This document shows positions 50,124-60,439 of a DNA stretch of 64,000 nucleotides, piece by piece. The notes beneath the pieces were generated by a model, which was not told the DNA's origin, ran no database searches, and saw only the letters and a program-made list of their open reading frames with translations. The position numbers and the translations under genes were made by a program. This DNA is from an uncultured Pelagibacteraceae bacterium (GTDB lineage: Bacteria > Pseudomonadota > Alphaproteobacteria > Pelagibacterales > Pelagibacteraceae): assembly GCA_902526115.1 (NCBI GenBank), contig CABZJV010000001.1, forward strand, positions 42,300 through 106,299, given 5' to 3'. Within the stretch, counting starts at the first letter, position 1; each line of letters starts with the position of its first letter.

Positions 50124-52519
50124 TAAGCTGATTCACCAAAGGGTTTGATAATCAAGATCAATGCAGGCAGTAAAGTTAACACCGAGATCATAGCTAATAA
50201 CATTGCTAAACCAGTGAACATACCAAAATAAATTGTTGGGATAAACTTAGATAAAACTAAAATTGAAAATCCAAAAACAATTGTGATTGAAGTGTTTAAA
50301 ATTGCAACTCCTACTGTTGAATGACATAATTGTAATGTTTTATTATAATTCTTAATGTTATTGAATTCCTCTTTAAATCGATAAATATAATGGATACTAT
50401 TGTCTACTGCTATACCAATAGTAATTGCAGCAATAGTAATGGTCATCATATCTAAAGGAATTTCCAGTAAACCTATAATTCCAAGTATGAAAAATGCAGC
50501 AATGAAATTTGGCACCACTCCAATTAAAGATAATTTTATATTTCTAAATAGAATAAAAAACATTATAAAAATCCCAATCATTACCAATCCTAAAGTAAGT
50601 ATTTGTGATTTAAATAAGCTCTGTAATAAATTATTAAATAAAATTAATACCCCAGCAAGTCGATATTCACTTTTGTCTAGACCAATCTTATTTTTAAGAT
50701 CAAAATTTATTTTATTAATTAAATCATTTCTTCTTAAATTTTCTTGAGAGTCTATTATTCTTAAACTAATCCTTGCTTCATCATTTTCTATTGAAAGATA
50801 TGGATCAATAATTTCTGTTTTAATACTTTCAGGTATTTTAGAATAAAGCACACCCATTTCTAATGTACCTAGGGGTTTATTGTTATTTAATTGAGTTGCC
50901 ACATCAATAATTGATGAAAAAGACAAAACTTTTCCAATTTCAGGAAGACTATCTAAGTAATTATGAACAGATGCAATTTTATCTATTTTATCTTTAGTAA
51001 ACCAATATTTATCATCATTCTTATCATTTTCATCTCCCCAGTCCTCAAACTCATCATCTTCAGCTGATTTTTTTTCTTTTTCTTTCTTAGGAAACTTTAT
51101 AATTACTTCTAATGGTGTTGTACCTCCAAGCTCATCATCTATAAGTTTCATGCCTTTATAGATCTCAGTATTTTTGTTAAAATAATTAATAAAGCTGTTT
51201 TCAACCTCTAGCTTGCTAATACCAAGAATACTTAGAATAATTACAATTCCTGTCACTGAAAAAATTAAATTTTTTTTACTTATAGAAAGTGATCCTAGAA
51301 AAGTGGTGAATTTAGAGTTTTGTTCCTTTTTAAGCGAAATATTATCTAAAGGAGCGAAATTTAAAAAAGTTGGGAGTAAAGTGAAGGTAATTATAAATGA
51401 AGTAATTAGACCAAAAGTCATCATCCATCCAAAGTCAATAATGGGTTTGATTTCACTAAAGATTAAAGACAAAAATGCTAAAATAGTAGTCAATGCAGTG
51501 TATAAAATCGGCCAAAACATTTTTCTGGTAGTTAAAGAAATGATTTCTAAAGTATTTTTAGAAGGTGAGTTTTTTTTAAGCTGTAAAAATCTCGTACTCA
51601 TGTGAATGTTCATTGCCATTGTTAAAATCAACATCAAAGCAATGAAGTTTGATGAAATAACAGTGACTTTCCATCCCAGCAGTCCAAGTAATCCAGTCAT
51701 TATCACGACTGAAGCTATACAGCTACTAATTGGAACTATTATCCAGATAAGTTTCCTAAAAACAAACCATAGAGTTGCAACAATAAATAATAAAACACCT
51801 ATACCAAAAACCAAAATGTCACTTTTAATAAAAGTCATCATGTCATCAGCAATCATTGGTATGCCACCTAAATAAATCTTGCCTACATCACCATAGCTCT
51901 GAATGACTTGTCTGATCTCTAATATATTTTGATGATTTTGTTTTTTGATTTGATCTTTATAATTTTCTATTTCCTCTTTTGATTTACTTTCAATGTTTTC
52001 AAGTTTTTGAGGTTGTTTAATATAAACAATTATACCACTTGTTTTACCATCTTCACTAATAACAAAGTTTCTAAATACAGGACTATTAAGAATTTCTTTA
52101 AATCCTCTATCTTTATCAACATCTTCGTCTTTTAAAGTTTTAAAACTTTCTAATCTTTCTTGGAGCGGGGCATTAGAATTATTTAACAATGGTATATCCA
52201 AGAGAGTTACAACACTATGAACCCAATTCAAACTTTGAATTTTATATTTTAAACTCAGCAAATTATTAATTGATGTATCAGTGACCATCCCTTGATAAGG
52301 TGTATAAGTAAGAATTAAAAACTCTCTAGATCCGTATCTTTCAGAAATTTCTTTTAGATAGGCTAAATCTGGATCGCCATCGATCAATAATGTCTCTGAG
52401 GATGCATCTAATCTAAAATCTTTTGTATTATAACCAAAACTTAAGATGGTGATTATTAGTAATACAAGTATTGCTTTAGGGTTTTTTAGAATAATGTTTT
52501 GATACATATGAGCCAACAT
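50123..52519 (-). CDS. RND/MMPL family exporter
   Basis: 798 aa, two 5-6 TM blocks, MAMNIHMSTRFLQLKK, TIAAITIGIAVDNSIHYIYRFKEEF; acidic loop EDDEFEDWGDENDKNDD. Confidence 0.88.
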   Translation of the reverse strand: MLAHMYQNIILKNPKAILVLLIITILSFGYNTKDFRLDASSETLLIDGDPDLAYLKEISERYGSREFLILTYTPYQGMVTDTSINNLLSLKYKIQSLNWVHSVVTLLDIPLLNNSNAPLQERLESFKTLKDEDVDKDRGFKEILNSPVFRNFVISEDGKTSGIIVYIKQPQKLENIESKSKEEIENYKDQIKKQNHQNILEIRQVIQSYGDVGKIYLGGIPMIADDMMTFIKSDILVFGIGVLLFIVATLWFVFRKLIWIIVPISSCIASVVIMTGLLGLLGWKVTVISSNFIALMLILTMAMNIHMSTRFLQLKKNSPSKNTLEIISLTTRKMFWPILYTALTTILAFLSLIFSEIKPIIDFGWMMTFGLITSFIITFTLLPTFLNFAPLDNISLKKEQNSKFTTFLGSLSISKKNLIFSVTGIVIILSILGISKLEVENSFINYFNKNTEIYKGMKLIDDELGGTTPLEVIIKFPKKEKEKKSAEDDEFEDWGDENDKNDDKYWFTKDKIDKIASVHNYLDSLPEIGKVLSFSSIIDVATQLNNNKPLGTLEMGVLYSKIPESIKTEIIDPYLSIENDEARISLRIIDSQENLRRNDLINKINFDLKNKIGLDKSEYRLAGVLILFNNLLQSLFKSQILTLGLVMIGIFIMFFILFRNIKLSLIGVVPNFIAAFFILGIIGLLEIPLDMMTITIAAITIGIAVDNSIHYIYRFKEEFNNIKNYNKTLQLCHSTVGVAILNTSITIVFGFSILVLSKFIPTIYFGMFTGLAMLLAMISVLTLLPALILIIKPFGESA

Positions 52520-52539
52520 TAGCTCTTTTATATTGGAAA

Positions 52540-53967
52540 TTAATTAGTTTGAGTATCTTTAAATTTTGTAAATCTTTCTTCAAATTCAAGAGTTACGTTA
52601 CCTATTGGACCGTGTCTTTGTTTCCCAATAATAAGTTGAGCAAGATGTGCAACTTCATTCATTTTTGCTTGCCATTCTGCATGTTCAACTGTGGCTGCCC
52701 TTGGCTCTTTTCTTTGTAAATAATATGCTTCTCTATATACAAACATAACAACATCAGCATCTTGTTCAATTGAACCTGATTCTCTTAAATCTGATAAAAG
52801 TGGTTTGTTGTCGTCTCTTTGCTCAACTTGTCTTGATAATTGAGATAGAGCTACTACTGGAACAGAAAGCTCTTTGGCAATTGCTTTTAGACCTTGAGTA
52901 ATTTGTGAGATTTCTTGTACTCTGCCATCTTTGTTAAACGTAGTACCTCTCATTAGCTGAATATAATCAACTACAATCATATCAAGACCAAATAGTCTTT
53001 TGATACGCCTTGCTCTATTACTTAATGCAGCAATTGTAATTGCTGGTGTTTCATCAATATAAAGCGGAAGTTCAGAAATATTTTTTGACGTTTCTAAAAA
53101 TTTATCAAATTGATCATCAGAAATTCTTCCTCTTCTAATATCATTTGAGCTAATTCTTGCTTGTTCTGAAATTATTCTAGTTGAAAGTTGTTCTGATGAC
53201 ATCTCTAGTGAAAAAAATGCAATAGAGGATTTTTTTCCACTATCTTGTAATTTTTGTGCTGCATTAAATGCAATATTCGTTGCAAGCGAAGTTTTACCCA
53301 TTGAAGGTCTTCCTGCTATAATTATTAGATCAGATTGATGCAATCCCCCTAGTTTATCATCTAGATCTCTAAGACCAGTTGGAACACCAACAATTCCCTC
53401 TTCATTTTTATAAGCAGCAGATGCCATCTCAATGGTCTGCTTCATTGCTTCATCAAACTTTACTAAAGAAGAGTTGAAAGATCCTTTTTCTGCCAAATCA
53501 AATAATAATCTTTCTGAACTTTCTATTATAGTTTGTCCATTGGTATCAAGGTCATTTAATTTTGCACTATCAATAGTTTGTTCAGAGATTTTTATTAATT
53601 CTCTTCGAACAAACATGTCATAAATAATTTTAGAATACTCAACAGTTTGTCTCACAGATGTTGAAAATTTAGTAATCTTAACTAAGTACTCTGGAATGTT
53701 TAAATCATCTTTCTCGTCTTCAAAATAATTTTTTAACGTAATTGGATTTGCCAGCATTCCTTTATAAATAAGACTTTCAATTGATTCATAGATTTTTTGG
53801 TGCATAGGATCATAAAAATTAATACTTGAAATTATAGTACTTATCTCGTCAAATATATCATTGTTAACTAGAATAGATCCTATTACAGCTTGTTCAGCCT
53901 CGATATTGTTCGGGAGTTCCTTAAATTGATTTTTTACTAAGCTCAAATTATTTTCCATATTTAACAA
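52540..53967 (-). CDS. dnaB: Replicative DNA helicase
   Basis: NIEAEQAVIGSIL, IIAGRPSMGKTSLATNIA, SLEMSSEQL, DYIQLM, LRESGSIEQDADVVMF; no intein. Confidence 0.97.
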   Translation of the reverse strand: MLNMENNLSLVKNQFKELPNNIEAEQAVIGSILVNNDIFDEISTIISSINFYDPMHQKIYESIESLIYKGMLANPITLKNYFEDEKDDLNIPEYLVKITKFSTSVRQTVEYSKIIYDMFVRRELIKISEQTIDSAKLNDLDTNGQTIIESSERLLFDLAEKGSFNSSLVKFDEAMKQTIEMASAAYKNEEGIVGVPTGLRDLDDKLGGLHQSDLIIIAGRPSMGKTSLATNIAFNAAQKLQDSGKKSSIAFFSLEMSSEQLSTRIISEQARISSNDIRRGRISDDQFDKFLETSKNISELPLYIDETPAITIAALSNRARRIKRLFGLDMIVVDYIQLMRGTTFNKDGRVQEISQITQGLKAIAKELSVPVVALSQLSRQVEQRDDNKPLLSDLRESGSIEQDADVVMFVYREAYYLQRKEPRAATVEHAEWQAKMNEVAHLAQLIIGKQRHGPIGNVTLEFEERFTKFKDTQTN

Positions 53968-54026
53968 TTTATATAAAATAATAGTTATTTAAATTCTTAA
54001 TTATTCCTGGGGAAAAAAATGTATAA

Positions 54027-54485
54027 TTACTGAATTATTTCTGCAGAGGAAACATTTATAAAGATTTCTGCATCAACTTCAGAGTGTAAAGAAATTTTAA
54101 CTTTAAATGTTCCAAGAGCTTTGATCTCTTTAACAGGTTGTATCATTGAAGGTTTAATTTCTATTTTATTTTCGTCTTGGATTAGTTTGGCAATTTCAGT
54201 CGGTTTTACTGAACCATATAATTCTTTATTTTCTGTACTTAATTTTTTAACTGAATATTCTTTTCCATTAATTTGTTCAGCTATCTTAGAAGCCTCTTTT
54301 TTCTTCTCATTATCTTTTTTAGATAAATCAGCTTTTATCTTCTCCACTTCTCTTACATTTTCTTTTGATGCATAAAGAGCCTTATGGTTAGCTATTAAAA
54401 AGTTTCTTGCAAAACCTCTTTTTACATCAATAACTTCTCCAATATTTCCAACTCTTTTGACGTTTTCTAATAATATTACTTTCAT
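54027..54485 (-). CDS. rplI: 50S ribosomal protein L9
   Basis: MKVILLENVKRVGNIGEVIDVKRGFARNFLI. Confidence 0.97.
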   Translation of the reverse strand: MKVILLENVKRVGNIGEVIDVKRGFARNFLIANHKALYASKENVREVEKIKADLSKKDNEKKKEASKIAEQINGKEYSVKKLSTENKELYGSVKPTEIAKLIQDENKIEIKPSMIQPVKEIKALGTFKVKISLHSEVDAEIFINVSSAEIIQ

Positions 54486-54486
54486 T

Positions 54487-54759
54487 TTATATTAATGCTA
54501 AATTTCGTGCTCTTTTAATTGATAAAGATAATTCCCTCTGCTTTTTTTGAGAAACATTAGTAATTCTTGAAGGTAAAATTTTACCATTCTCAGAAACATA
54601 TTTTTTTAATAATTTAATATTTTTATAATCTACTACTGGAGCTCCTTTTACGGAAAGTGGACAAGTTTTTTTAAATTTATATTTACTGGGTTGAAAAATG
54701 CTCAATTTTGCAAAATTACTTTGCTTTCCTTTTTTATTTCCACTTTGTCTTTTAGGCAT
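54487..54759 (-). CDS. rpsR: 30S ribosomal protein S18
   Basis: [58 protein letters not shown]. Confidence 0.97.
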   Translation of the reverse strand: MPKRQSGNKKGKQSNFAKLSIFQPSKYKFKKTCPLSVKGAPVVDYKNIKLLKKYVSENGKILPSRITNVSQKKQRELSLSIKRARNLALI

Positions 54760-55111
54760 TAATTTTAAAGTTTTCTTTTTTTTCGTTATCTATTTTTTTT
54801 GTAAAATAGTCTGTGTCTAAATCAAACTTTCTTACCTTTACAGTTAAATATCTAAGAAGTTTATTGTCAATTGACTCACTTTTTTCCAGTTCATCTATGA
54901 CTTTACCTTTTCCTTTAATTTTAAAATGAATATAGCTACCTTTTCTATTTTTTTTAATAAGATAGGACAAGTTCATTAATCCCCAATTTTCAGTTTTTAC
55001 AACTTCTCCATCGTATTTTTCAACAATTTTAGAATATTTATCAGTTAATTGCTTCAACTCGCTTGGAGAAGTATCTTGTCTTGCGATAATAGTATGTTCG
55101 TATAAATTCAT
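54752..55111 (-). CDS. rpsF: 30S ribosomal protein S6
   Basis: [22 protein letters not shown]..., [22 protein letters not shown]. Confidence 0.96.
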   Translation of the reverse strand: MNLYEHTIIARQDTSPSELKQLTDKYSKIVEKYDGEVVKTENWGLMNLSYLIKKNRKGSYIHFKIKGKGKVIDELEKSESIDNKLLRYLTVKVRKFDLDTDYFTKKIDNEKKENFKINA

Positions 55112-55194
55112 CTAAATTTTTTAATAAAAAATGAGGATATACTATTATAAAAGTTTAATTACAATAGTTAAAAGTCAAAATTTTTAATTTTTAT

Positions 55195-56121
55195 ATGTTT
55201 TCAGTAATTTTTCCAGGTCAAGGTTCCCAGATAGTTGGCATGGGAAAAGAATTTTATGATAAATTTGATATAGTAAAAGAACTGTTTCATGAAGCTGATG
55301 AAACATTAAAATTTCCAATATCAAAATTAATAATAGAAGGCCCAAAAGAAAAATTAGATTTAACTATTAATACTCAACCAGCGATTTACTTGATTAGTTA
55401 CTCAATATTTAATGTAATCACTAAAGAGTTTAACATCAATTTGGGTGATGCAGAATATTTTGCAGGACATTCGCTAGGTGAGTATTCTGCTTTATCTTGT
55501 GCAGGTTATTTAAAATTTTCAGAAACTCTAAAAATTTTGAGGATAAGGGGTGATGCCATGCAAAATGCTGTTCCAAAAGGAGAGGGAGGTATGTTAGCAG
55601 TTTTAGGTTCCAATATCGATATAATTGAAAAAATATTAGATGATAATAAAGAAGTGATTAAAGTACAAATTGCTAATGATAACTCAGATAGTCAAATAGT
55701 TTTGAGTGGAAAATTTAATGACCTAGAGATGCTAGATAAAATTCTAAAGGAAAATTCAATTAAAACAATTAAGCTGCCAGTTAGTGCACCATTTCATTGT
55801 AGTTTAATGCATAATGCTACAATAATTATGAAAGAAGAGTTGAATAAACTAACTTTTAAGAATTCTGAAAAAAAGTTAATATCTAACGTTACTTCTGAAC
55901 CAATATTAAGTTTAGAAGAATTGAAAGATTTGTTAATTAAACAAATAGAAAATAGAGTAAGATGGAGAGAAAGTATAATAAATATGATAAAAAATGGTGT
56001 AACTCATTTTATTGAAATAGGACCAGGAAAAGTTTTATCTGGATTAGTAAAAAGAATAAATAAGGATGTTAAAATAGATACAATAAATAATCATGAAGAT
56101 ATTAAAAATTTAAAATTATGA
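55195..56121 (+). CDS. fabD: Malonyl-CoA:ACP transacylase
   Basis: FPGQGSQIVGMGKEFYD, AGHSLGEYSAL, QIANDNSDSQIVLSG, PVSAPFHCSLM. Confidence 0.97.
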   Translation: MFSVIFPGQGSQIVGMGKEFYDKFDIVKELFHEADETLKFPISKLIIEGPKEKLDLTINTQPAIYLISYSIFNVITKEFNINLGDAEYFAGHSLGEYSALSCAGYLKFSETLKILRIRGDAMQNAVPKGEGGMLAVLGSNIDIIEKILDDNKEVIKVQIANDNSDSQIVLSGKFNDLEMLDKILKENSIKTIKLPVSAPFHCSLMHNATIIMKEELNKLTFKNSEKKLISNVTSEPILSLEELKDLLIKQIENRVRWRESIINMIKNGVTHFIEIGPGKVLSGLVKRINKDVKIDTINNHEDIKNLKL

Positions 56122-56855
56122 GCGGTTTAAGTGGAAAAAATATAATTGTTACAGGTGCAACAGGTGGAATTGGTAACTCTATAATAAAAACTTTGTATGA
56201 GACTGGTGCAAATATATTAGCCTCAGGTACAAAAGTTGAAAAATTAAATGAATTAAAATCTAATTTCCAAAACTTAAAAATTTTAAATTTTGATATTTCC
56301 CGAACAGAGATGGTTGAAGAATTTATTGAAAATGCCACTAATCATCTAGGTGGAAGTTTAGATTGTCTTATAAACAATGCTGGAATTACCCAAGATAATC
56401 TAGCGATTAGAATGAACTTAGAAGAATGGCAAAAAGTTATAGACATAAATTTAACATCCACATTTTTAACAACTAAGTTTGCAATAAAAAAAATGCTTAA
56501 AAATAAATTTGGGAAAATTGTTAATATAACCTCTGTAGTAGGCCATACAGGTAATTTGGGTCAAGCAAACTATACAGCATCCAAGGCAGGAATTATTGCT
56601 ATGTCAAAAAGCTTAGCAATTGAATATGGAAAAAAAAATATTAATATTAACTGTATATCTCCTGGCTATATAAAAACTGATATGACTGAAAAATTAGATC
56701 AGAAATTTAAAGATATTATAATCTCAAAAATTCCATCAGCTCGTCTAGGGGAGACAGATGATGTGGCGAATGCAGTGCTTTTTTTGTGTTCTAACCAATC
56801 AGACTACATTAATGGAGAAACTTTGCATGTTAACGGTGGATTGTATATGTCTTGA
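56118..56855 (+). CDS. fabG: 3-oxoacyl-ACP reductase
   Basis: IIVTGATGGIGNSIIK, NNAGITQDNLAIRM, NYTASKAGIIAMSKSLA, GETLHVNGGLYM. Confidence 0.96.
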   Translation: MSGLSGKNIIVTGATGGIGNSIIKTLYETGANILASGTKVEKLNELKSNFQNLKILNFDISRTEMVEEFIENATNHLGGSLDCLINNAGITQDNLAIRMNLEEWQKVIDINLTSTFLTTKFAIKKMLKNKFGKIVNITSVVGHTGNLGQANYTASKAGIIAMSKSLAIEYGKKNININCISPGYIKTDMTEKLDQKFKDIIISKIPSARLGETDDVANAVLFLCSNQSDYINGETLHVNGGLYMS

Positions 56856-56903
56856 CAAAATAGGTTTTTAAACTATTAACAATTTATAACAAAAAGGATC
56901 AAT

Positions 56904-57143
56904 ATGTCAGAAGACGTTTCAAGTAAGGTTAAAAAAATCGTAGCTGATCACTTAGGTATCGACGAAGCAAAAGTAACTGAAGATTCAAGTTTCATAGACG
57001 ATTTAGGTGCAGATAGTTTAGATACAGTGGAATTAGTGATGGCTTTTGAGGAAGAGTTTGGATCTGAAATTTCAGATAGTGAAGCCGAGAAAATTTTAAC
57101 TGTAGGTGATGCAGTTAAATTTATCGAAGGAAAAGTAAACTAA
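56904..57143 (+). CDS. acpP: Acyl carrier protein
   Basis: [29 protein letters not shown] phosphopantetheine motif. Confidence 0.98.
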   Translation: MSEDVSSKVKKIVADHLGIDEAKVTEDSSFIDDLGADSLDTVELVMAFEEEFGSEISDSEAEKILTVGDAVKFIEGKVN

Positions 57144-57151
57144 AAAATTAA

Positions 57152-57784
57152 ATGCCCTCAAAAAAAGAAGGGGTAATGATAATTTTATCCTCTCCTTCAG
57201 GAGCGGGCAAAACGACTTTAGTAAAAATGTTATCTAAATTAGATAACTTTGATATTTCAATATCACACACAACTCGTCAACCAAGACATAATGAAAAATT
57301 TAATGAAGATTATTTTTTTATTGATGAGGCTGAATTTAAAAGATTAATTAATAATCAAGAATTTTTAGAATACGCAAAAGTATTCGATAATTTTTATGGA
57401 ACAACTAGAACACCTGTTATAAATAAGTTAAATGAGGGTAAGAACGTTCTTTTTGATATTGATTGGCAGGGAGCTGATCAGATAAAGAATAAAAAATTAG
57501 ATTACAAGCTAATAACATTTTTTATTTTACCACCAAGTAAACAAGTATTGTTTGATAGATTGTCAAATAGAGATATGAAAGATAAATTAATTGCAGATGA
57601 GAGAATGATGCAATTTGAGAGAGATGTGCTACATTGGATAAATTATGATTACGTTATTATAAATGAAAAACTTGATAGTTGTTTTTCTAAAATTAAAAAA
57701 TTAATATTTGCAGAAATTGAAAACGGTTCAAAAGATTATGATCTAGAGTACATTAGAAAACACGTTGAGACTTTAACTAGTTAA
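57152..57784 (+). CDS. gmk: Guanylate kinase
   Basis: [48 protein letters not shown]. Confidence 0.96.
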   Translation: MPSKKEGVMIILSSPSGAGKTTLVKMLSKLDNFDISISHTTRQPRHNEKFNEDYFFIDEAEFKRLINNQEFLEYAKVFDNFYGTTRTPVINKLNEGKNVLFDIDWQGADQIKNKKLDYKLITFFILPPSKQVLFDRLSNRDMKDKLIADERMMQFERDVLHWINYDYVIINEKLDSCFSKIKKLIFAEIENGSKDYDLEYIRKHVETLTS

Positions 57785-58558
57785 CTTTTCATACTCTTGT
57801 GCCAGCTTGTAATAGGTTTCATAATCTAAATTTTGAGGTCTCATATTTAAATTAAAATTTAGTTTTTCTAAAATTTTTTGATCACCATTAAAAACTTGGT
57901 TAAATGGTTTTTTCAACATTTTTCGTCTATGGCTAAAAAAAATTCTAGTTATTTTTTCCAAATTTTTAGGATCTTTAATTTTATGAAAATTGTTTTTAGG
58001 AACAAATAGTAATATTGTACTTTTAATTTTAGGCTTTGGTGAAAATGATTCAGGATCAACATCTAAAATTTTCTTAATATTTAATTTCCAATTTGATAAA
58101 ATTGATAGTCTACCATAATTAGGTGTATTAAATTTTGCGATTATTCTGTCAGCCACTTCCTTTTGAAACATCAATATAAGAGTATCAAACCAAAATTTAT
58201 TGTTAATATTTGTTACCCACTTACTCAATATTTCTGTTGAAATATTATAAGGTAAATTGCCAAAAACTATTAACTTTTCTTCACAAAGCAAAAGTTCATT
58301 TATTTCTAACACATCTTTATTTATTATATTTATTTGTTCGTTAAATTTACTTTGTAAATTAAAAGCTAAAAAATTATCTTTTTCTATTACTATAAGTTTT
58401 TTTGGTTTTTTTTTTAAAATATAATCAGTTAGGTTTCCAGTTCCAGGTCCAATTTCTAAAACTGCTTTATTTTTTATATTAACCAACTCTACAATTTTAT
58501 TTAAAATTATTGGATCAATAAGAAAATTTTGACCTAAACTTTTTTTAGCTTTAATCAA
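57773..58558 (-). CDS. rsmA: 16S rRNA (adenine1518/1519-N6)-dimethyltransferase
   Basis: [46 protein letters not shown]. Confidence 0.96.
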   Translation of the reverse strand: MIKAKKSLGQNFLIDPIILNKIVELVNIKNKAVLEIGPGTGNLTDYILKKKPKKLIVIEKDNFLAFNLQSKFNEQINIINKDVLEINELLLCEEKLIVFGNLPYNISTEILSKWVTNINNKFWFDTLILMFQKEVADRIIAKFNTPNYGRLSILSNWKLNIKKILDVDPESFSPKPKIKSTILLFVPKNNFHKIKDPKNLEKITRIFFSHRRKMLKKPFNQVFNGDQKILEKLNFNLNMRPQNLDYETYYKLAQEYEKLTS

Positions 58559-59520
58559 TATTTATCCAAAAATGAAATTGCTTTAATCAAACTTAAAGGA
58601 TTAGAAATATTTTTTCCTAACATTTTTTCGTTTGGACCATGGTCTGGAGAAACACGCATAAATGGCAATCCAAGTGTTATATTTATAGCATCATACTCAA
58701 AAATTGTTTTTAAAGGTGTGAGCACCTGGTCATGATACATGCCAATAATAACATCGAACTGTTCTCTGTTTTTTTTTAAAAAAATAGTATCTGCAGGAAA
58801 AGGACCATAAATATTGTATCTTTTTTTTTTAAGTTTTTTGATTGCAGGTTTTATAATTTTTGCATCTTCATTAAATTTTGACACCGTCTCACAGTGTGGA
58901 TTTAAACCAAGAACCGCAATTTTAGGTTTCATATTAAGTTTTTTGTAAAATTTTTCTATTAGCTCAATTTTTTCTATAATTAATTTTCCACTTATTTTTT
59001 TTGATACTAATTTAAGTGGAAGATGTGTTGTGACCGGACAGACAGATAATTTTTTATTATAGATAAGCATTGCTTTTTTTTTTATTTTAAAATTTTCTGA
59101 AATATACTCAGTAATTCCTAAATATTTCTTATTTAAAAAAGTTTTTTTATTTATAGGACCAGTAATAAATTTTTTAATTTTATTTTCTTTGATAACTTTA
59201 AAAGCAATTTTAAAACAATTGTTGATATAGTTATTGGACTTAGCTGAAATACTTTCAAATGCTTTTGTCACATCATAATTTATATTTATTAAATTAATAT
59301 AATTATTATCAAGTTTAATATTTAAAGATAAATTTGGGTTAATTATTTTGATTTGTTTTTTGTAACCAAATTTTTTCATTTGAAGTTTAACAAGTTTATG
59401 AGATGCAATTAAAACTAATGGTTTTTTAATTTTTATCTTTTCAATTGATTTAAAGAAAATTTCAAGAAATACACTATTTGGCTCTCCCGCTACAACTAAT
59501 ATATAATTTTTAGGACTCAT
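58555..59520 (-). CDS. pdxA: 4-hydroxythreonine-4-phosphate dehydrogenase
   Basis: VAGEPNSVF, FITGPINKKTFLNK, VTTHLPLK, LGLNPHCET, GPFPADTIF, YHDQVLTPLKT, LGLPFMRVSPDHGPNE (NP H-x-G/E features). Confidence 0.95.
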   Translation of the reverse strand: MSPKNYILVVAGEPNSVFLEIFFKSIEKIKIKKPLVLIASHKLVKLQMKKFGYKKQIKIINPNLSLNIKLDNNYINLININYDVTKAFESISAKSNNYINNCFKIAFKVIKENKIKKFITGPINKKTFLNKKYLGITEYISENFKIKKKAMLIYNKKLSVCPVTTHLPLKLVSKKISGKLIIEKIELIEKFYKKLNMKPKIAVLGLNPHCETVSKFNEDAKIIKPAIKKLKKKRYNIYGPFPADTIFLKKNREQFDVIIGMYHDQVLTPLKTIFEYDAINITLGLPFMRVSPDHGPNEKMLGKNISNPLSLIKAISFLDKY

Positions 59521-60439
59521 TTATTCGAATATCTTTTTTTATCTTATTAAAATATATTTTTGAAAATTGATTTAATTGATAATTTTTAGCCGATCTAATT
59601 AATTTTTTTAACTCTTGTTCAAAATCTAATTTTCTCTCGACTGTCTTAATATCATTAATTTTTAGAATTAAATAACCACCAGCTACTGGCATTGGTTTAG
59701 TTACTTCATTAATTTTTGTTTTACTAACAATTTCTTGTATACTTTTATTCATAGAATTTTCATTAATCCAATCCAACTTTCCTCCCATATTTGATGTTTG
59801 AGATGTACTGTATTTAAGAGCTGCATTTTCAAATCCTATTATTTTTATATTTTCACTGATTTCGTTATATTTATTTTCAAAATTTTTTATGTTATCAACT
59901 TCAAAGAATATTTCTGACATCAAATATTGTTTAATGATTTGATTTTTTTTTATTACTTTTTTTAGCTGGTTTTCATTAACCTTCAAACTTTTAGAAAATT
60001 TTGCAATAACCAACTCATTCCAAAGAGCTTCAGTTTGGATTTTACCTACCACTGTTTCATATTTTATCTGGTTATTTTTTAAGTATATTTTGAATTCTTC
60101 TAAAGATATAATTCCTAATTTAGAATAAACATTGGTTAATAATTGCTCTATAAATTTCTCTGGTAGGTTTGTATTTTCAAAATTTTTTTGAATTTCGTTT
60201 TCTTTTATTTTTTCATTTATGAGAGATTTTTTAGAAATTTCGTAAACTTCATTTTCTTTAAGTTTATTTATACTTGGATTCAGTGTACTTAGATATTTTA
60301 TTTCATTTGAGATATCAATACTTGTTATAATCTCATCATTAACTCGAAGGATTATTTTATTTTCCAAAGCTGATATACTATTTTGAAATAAAAAAATAAA
60401 TGCATATATAATTAACAATATTTTTAAATTAATTTTCAT
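59510..60439 (-). CDS. surA: SurA-like periplasmic chaperone/peptidyl-prolyl isomerase
   Basis: Signal peptide, ILRVNDEIITSIDISNEIKYL, MGGKLDWINENSM...KPMPVAGGYLILKIND; located between pdxA and lptD. Confidence 0.85.
   Translation of the reverse strand: MKINLKILLIIYAFIFLFQNSISALENKIILRVNDEIITSIDISNEIKYLSTLNPSINKLKENEVYEISKKSLINEKIKENEIQKNFENTNLPEKFIEQLLTNVYSKLGIISLEEFKIYLKNNQIKYETVVGKIQTEALWNELVIAKFSKSLKVNENQLKKVIKKNQIIKQYLMSEIFFEVDNIKNFENKYNEISENIKIIGFENAALKYSTSQTSNMGGKLDWINENSMNKSIQEIVSKTKINEVTKPMPVAGGYLILKINDIKTVERKLDFEQELKKLIRSAKNYQLNQFSKIYFNKIKKDIRINES

Noticed and set aside
50400-51875. Three plus-strand ORFs (115, 130, 89 aa)
   Set aside because: Antisense to the membrane-protein-rich RND exporter; hydrophobic shadow ORFs.
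52540-53967. Possible intein in dnaB (also considered for recA)
   Set aside because: Both proteins have ordinary lengths and uninterrupted motifs.
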